From: Aquimarina sp040786285
GTDB taxonomy: Bacteria; Bacteroidota; Bacteroidia; Flavobacteriales; Flavobacteriaceae
NCBI RefSeq assembly: GCF_040786285.1
Contig: NZ_JBFMKQ010000002.1
Location: 186,001 to 250,000, forward strand
Length of the DNA stretch: 64,000 nucleotides
Direction of reading: 5' to 3'
The notes under the pieces are model-generated. The model ran no database searches and had not been told where the DNA came from. It saw nothing but the letters and a program-made list of their open reading frames with translations. This document shows positions 62,925 to 64,000 of the stretch, piece by piece (position 1 is the first letter of the stretch; each line of letters starts with the position of its first letter). The translations under genes were made by a program, and so were the position numbers.

Positions 62925-64000
62925 ATGAAAAACATATTTCTAGTTCTACTGGCTGGTTTTTTAATGTCGGGAACTGTTGCATATGCTCAAAATCAGGATA
63001 CTTCTGAAAAAGCACGTGAACTGGGGCACACCAACCAAAATAAATTTAAGCAAATGTACGATGAGTTTGCTACTCCGAATATGTATAGAACAGCTTCAGG
63101 GGCTCCGGGATCTGCATATTATCAGCAGCAAGCAGATTATAAGATGGATATAGAGCTTGATGATAAAAATAAAAAGATTACAGGGAAAGAAACAATAACC
63201 TATACTAATAATTCTCCTGATCATTTAGAGTTTCTTTGGGTGCAATTGGATCAAAATATGCGTGCCAAGGATTCTAAAACTCCGCTTATTCAAGGAAGCG
63301 GTGTAGACCTTGCAAATACACCAAAAGGTTTCTTAACCAAATATCTTTCAGAACCGTTTGATGGTGGTTTTAATATCACTGCGGTGAAAGATGTTGCCGG
63401 GAAACCATTAAAACATACGATCAACAGGACTATGATGAGAGTTGAGATGCCTAAGGACTTAGCACCTGGTGGTAAATTCGTATTCTCGATTGATTGGTGG
63501 TATAATATAAATGATCACGTAAATGGTCGTGGTAGATCTGGTTATGAAGAGTTCGAAGATGGTAATAGAGCCTATGTTATTGCTCAGTTTTATCCTCGTA
63601 TGGCAGTATACAACGATGTAGAAGGGTGGCAGAACCATCAATTTTGGGGGCGTGGAGAGTTTGCCTTACCGTTTGGAGATTTTGAAGTAAATATTACAGT
63701 TCCTGCTGATCATATTTTAGATGGAACAGGTGTACTTGTAAACAGGAAAGAAGTGTTTACTAAAGAGATGATGAGTCGTTATGAGAAAGCTAAAAAATCA
63801 TATGATAATCCGGTTATTGTGGTAACACAAGAAGATGCAGATAAAGCTTCTCAATCGTTCTCTAACAATAAAAAAACCTGGAAACTAAAAGCCGAAAATG
63901 TTCGTGATTTTGGATTTGCTACCTCTAGACGATTCATTTGGGATATGATGGCTGTTAAGATAGGAAACAGAGATGTCATGGCCGTATCCATGTATCCTAA
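62925..64000 (+). CDS. M1 family metallopeptidase, N-terminal part (truncated by window end)
   Basis: Open from ATG 62925 to the window edge, giving about 358 residues. A signal peptide (IFLVLLAGFLMSGTVAYAQ) precedes an M1-type N-terminal domain with YKMDIELDDKNKKITGKETITYTNNSPDHLEFLWVQLDQN and the segments GYEEFEDGNRAYVIAQFYPRMAVYND and GWQNHQFWGRGEFALPFGDFEVNITVP. This is the exported M1 metallopeptidase family of Flavobacteriia. The HExxH catalytic site lies beyond the window. Confidence 0.9.
   Translation, partial: MKNIFLVLLAGFLMSGTVAYAQNQDTSEKARELGHTNQNKFKQMYDEFATPNMYRTASGAPGSAYYQQQADYKMDIELDDKNKKITGKETITYTNNSPDHLEFLWVQLDQNMRAKDSKTPLIQGSGVDLANTPKGFLTKYLSEPFDGGFNITAVKDVAGKPLKHTINRTMMRVEMPKDLAPGGKFVFSIDWWYNINDHVNGRGRSGYEEFEDGNRAYVIAQFYPRMAVYNDVEGWQNHQFWGRGEFALPFGDFEVNITVPADHILDGTGVLVNRKEVFTKEMMSRYEKAKKSYDNPVIVVTQEDADKASQSFSNNKKTWKLKAENVRDFGFATSRRFIWDMMAVKIGNRDVMAVSMYP

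Overview
The window looks like a chromosomal segment of a marine Flavobacteriaceae bacterium; an Aquimarina-like genus is my best guess, not a proof. The DNA is AT-rich. Several genes are preceded by the Bacteroidetes -7 element TAnnTTTG rather than an E. coli-type promoter. Type IX secretion (T9SS) parts are present: a plug protein and a type B sorting domain. There is also a complete Na+-NQR operon with its flavin transferase nearby.

Layout. 1-7.6 kb: 3' part of pruA, an NRDE protein, a possible permuted papain-fold protein, apaG, a DUF3667 zinc-ribbon membrane protein, a secreted astacin protease and the T9SS plug protein. 7.8-17.1 kb: nqrABCDEF ending in a strong terminator, then an outer-membrane barrel, a DUF4846 protein, a small protein and apbE. 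ApbE attaches FMN to NqrB and NqrC. 17.1-25.9 kb: a 59-residue double-glycine leader peptide and two tandem periplasmic TPR-CHAT protease-like genes, downstream of a map-methyltransferase pair. About 50-bp degenerate copies of the methyltransferase 3' end follow each CHAT gene. 26-32.4 kb: housekeeping and envelope genes (thioredoxin-like, gpmI, ankyrin, M48, CAP, M15, a ClpP paralogue, GNAT).

32.4-47 kb: a block of very large secreted proteins on the minus strand. Its main feature is a 2004-residue collagen-like protein with 575 uninterrupted Gly-X-Y triplets, almost all in the fixed hexapeptide GATGQT. It heads a tight operon with a small secreted protein, a Calx-beta protein and a T9SS type B protein. 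47.3 kb: tRNA-Gly(TCC).

47.6-59.7 kb: a glycan locus. It holds a flippase-like membrane protein, two GT2 glycosyltransferases, two GT-C/TPR membrane glycosyltransferases, WbpD/WbpB-type amino-sugar enzymes, a WecE-type aminotransferase, a hexapeptide acyltransferase and a methyltransferase. 59.7-64 kb: glutaminase, PepE, a carboxypeptidase-regulatory-domain protein, a DUF6702 protein and the start of an M1 metallopeptidase.

The most attractive undescribed system is the neighbouring pair of the collagen-like operon and the glycan locus. Every Y position of the collagen is Thr and proline is almost absent. The next locus encodes protein-O-mannosyltransferase-like GT-C enzymes and deoxyamino-sugar enzymes, so a heavily O-glycosylated surface collagen fibre is a testable hypothesis. 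The second candidate is the tandem CHAT pair flanked by methyltransferase-tail repeats, with a GG-leader peptide beside it.
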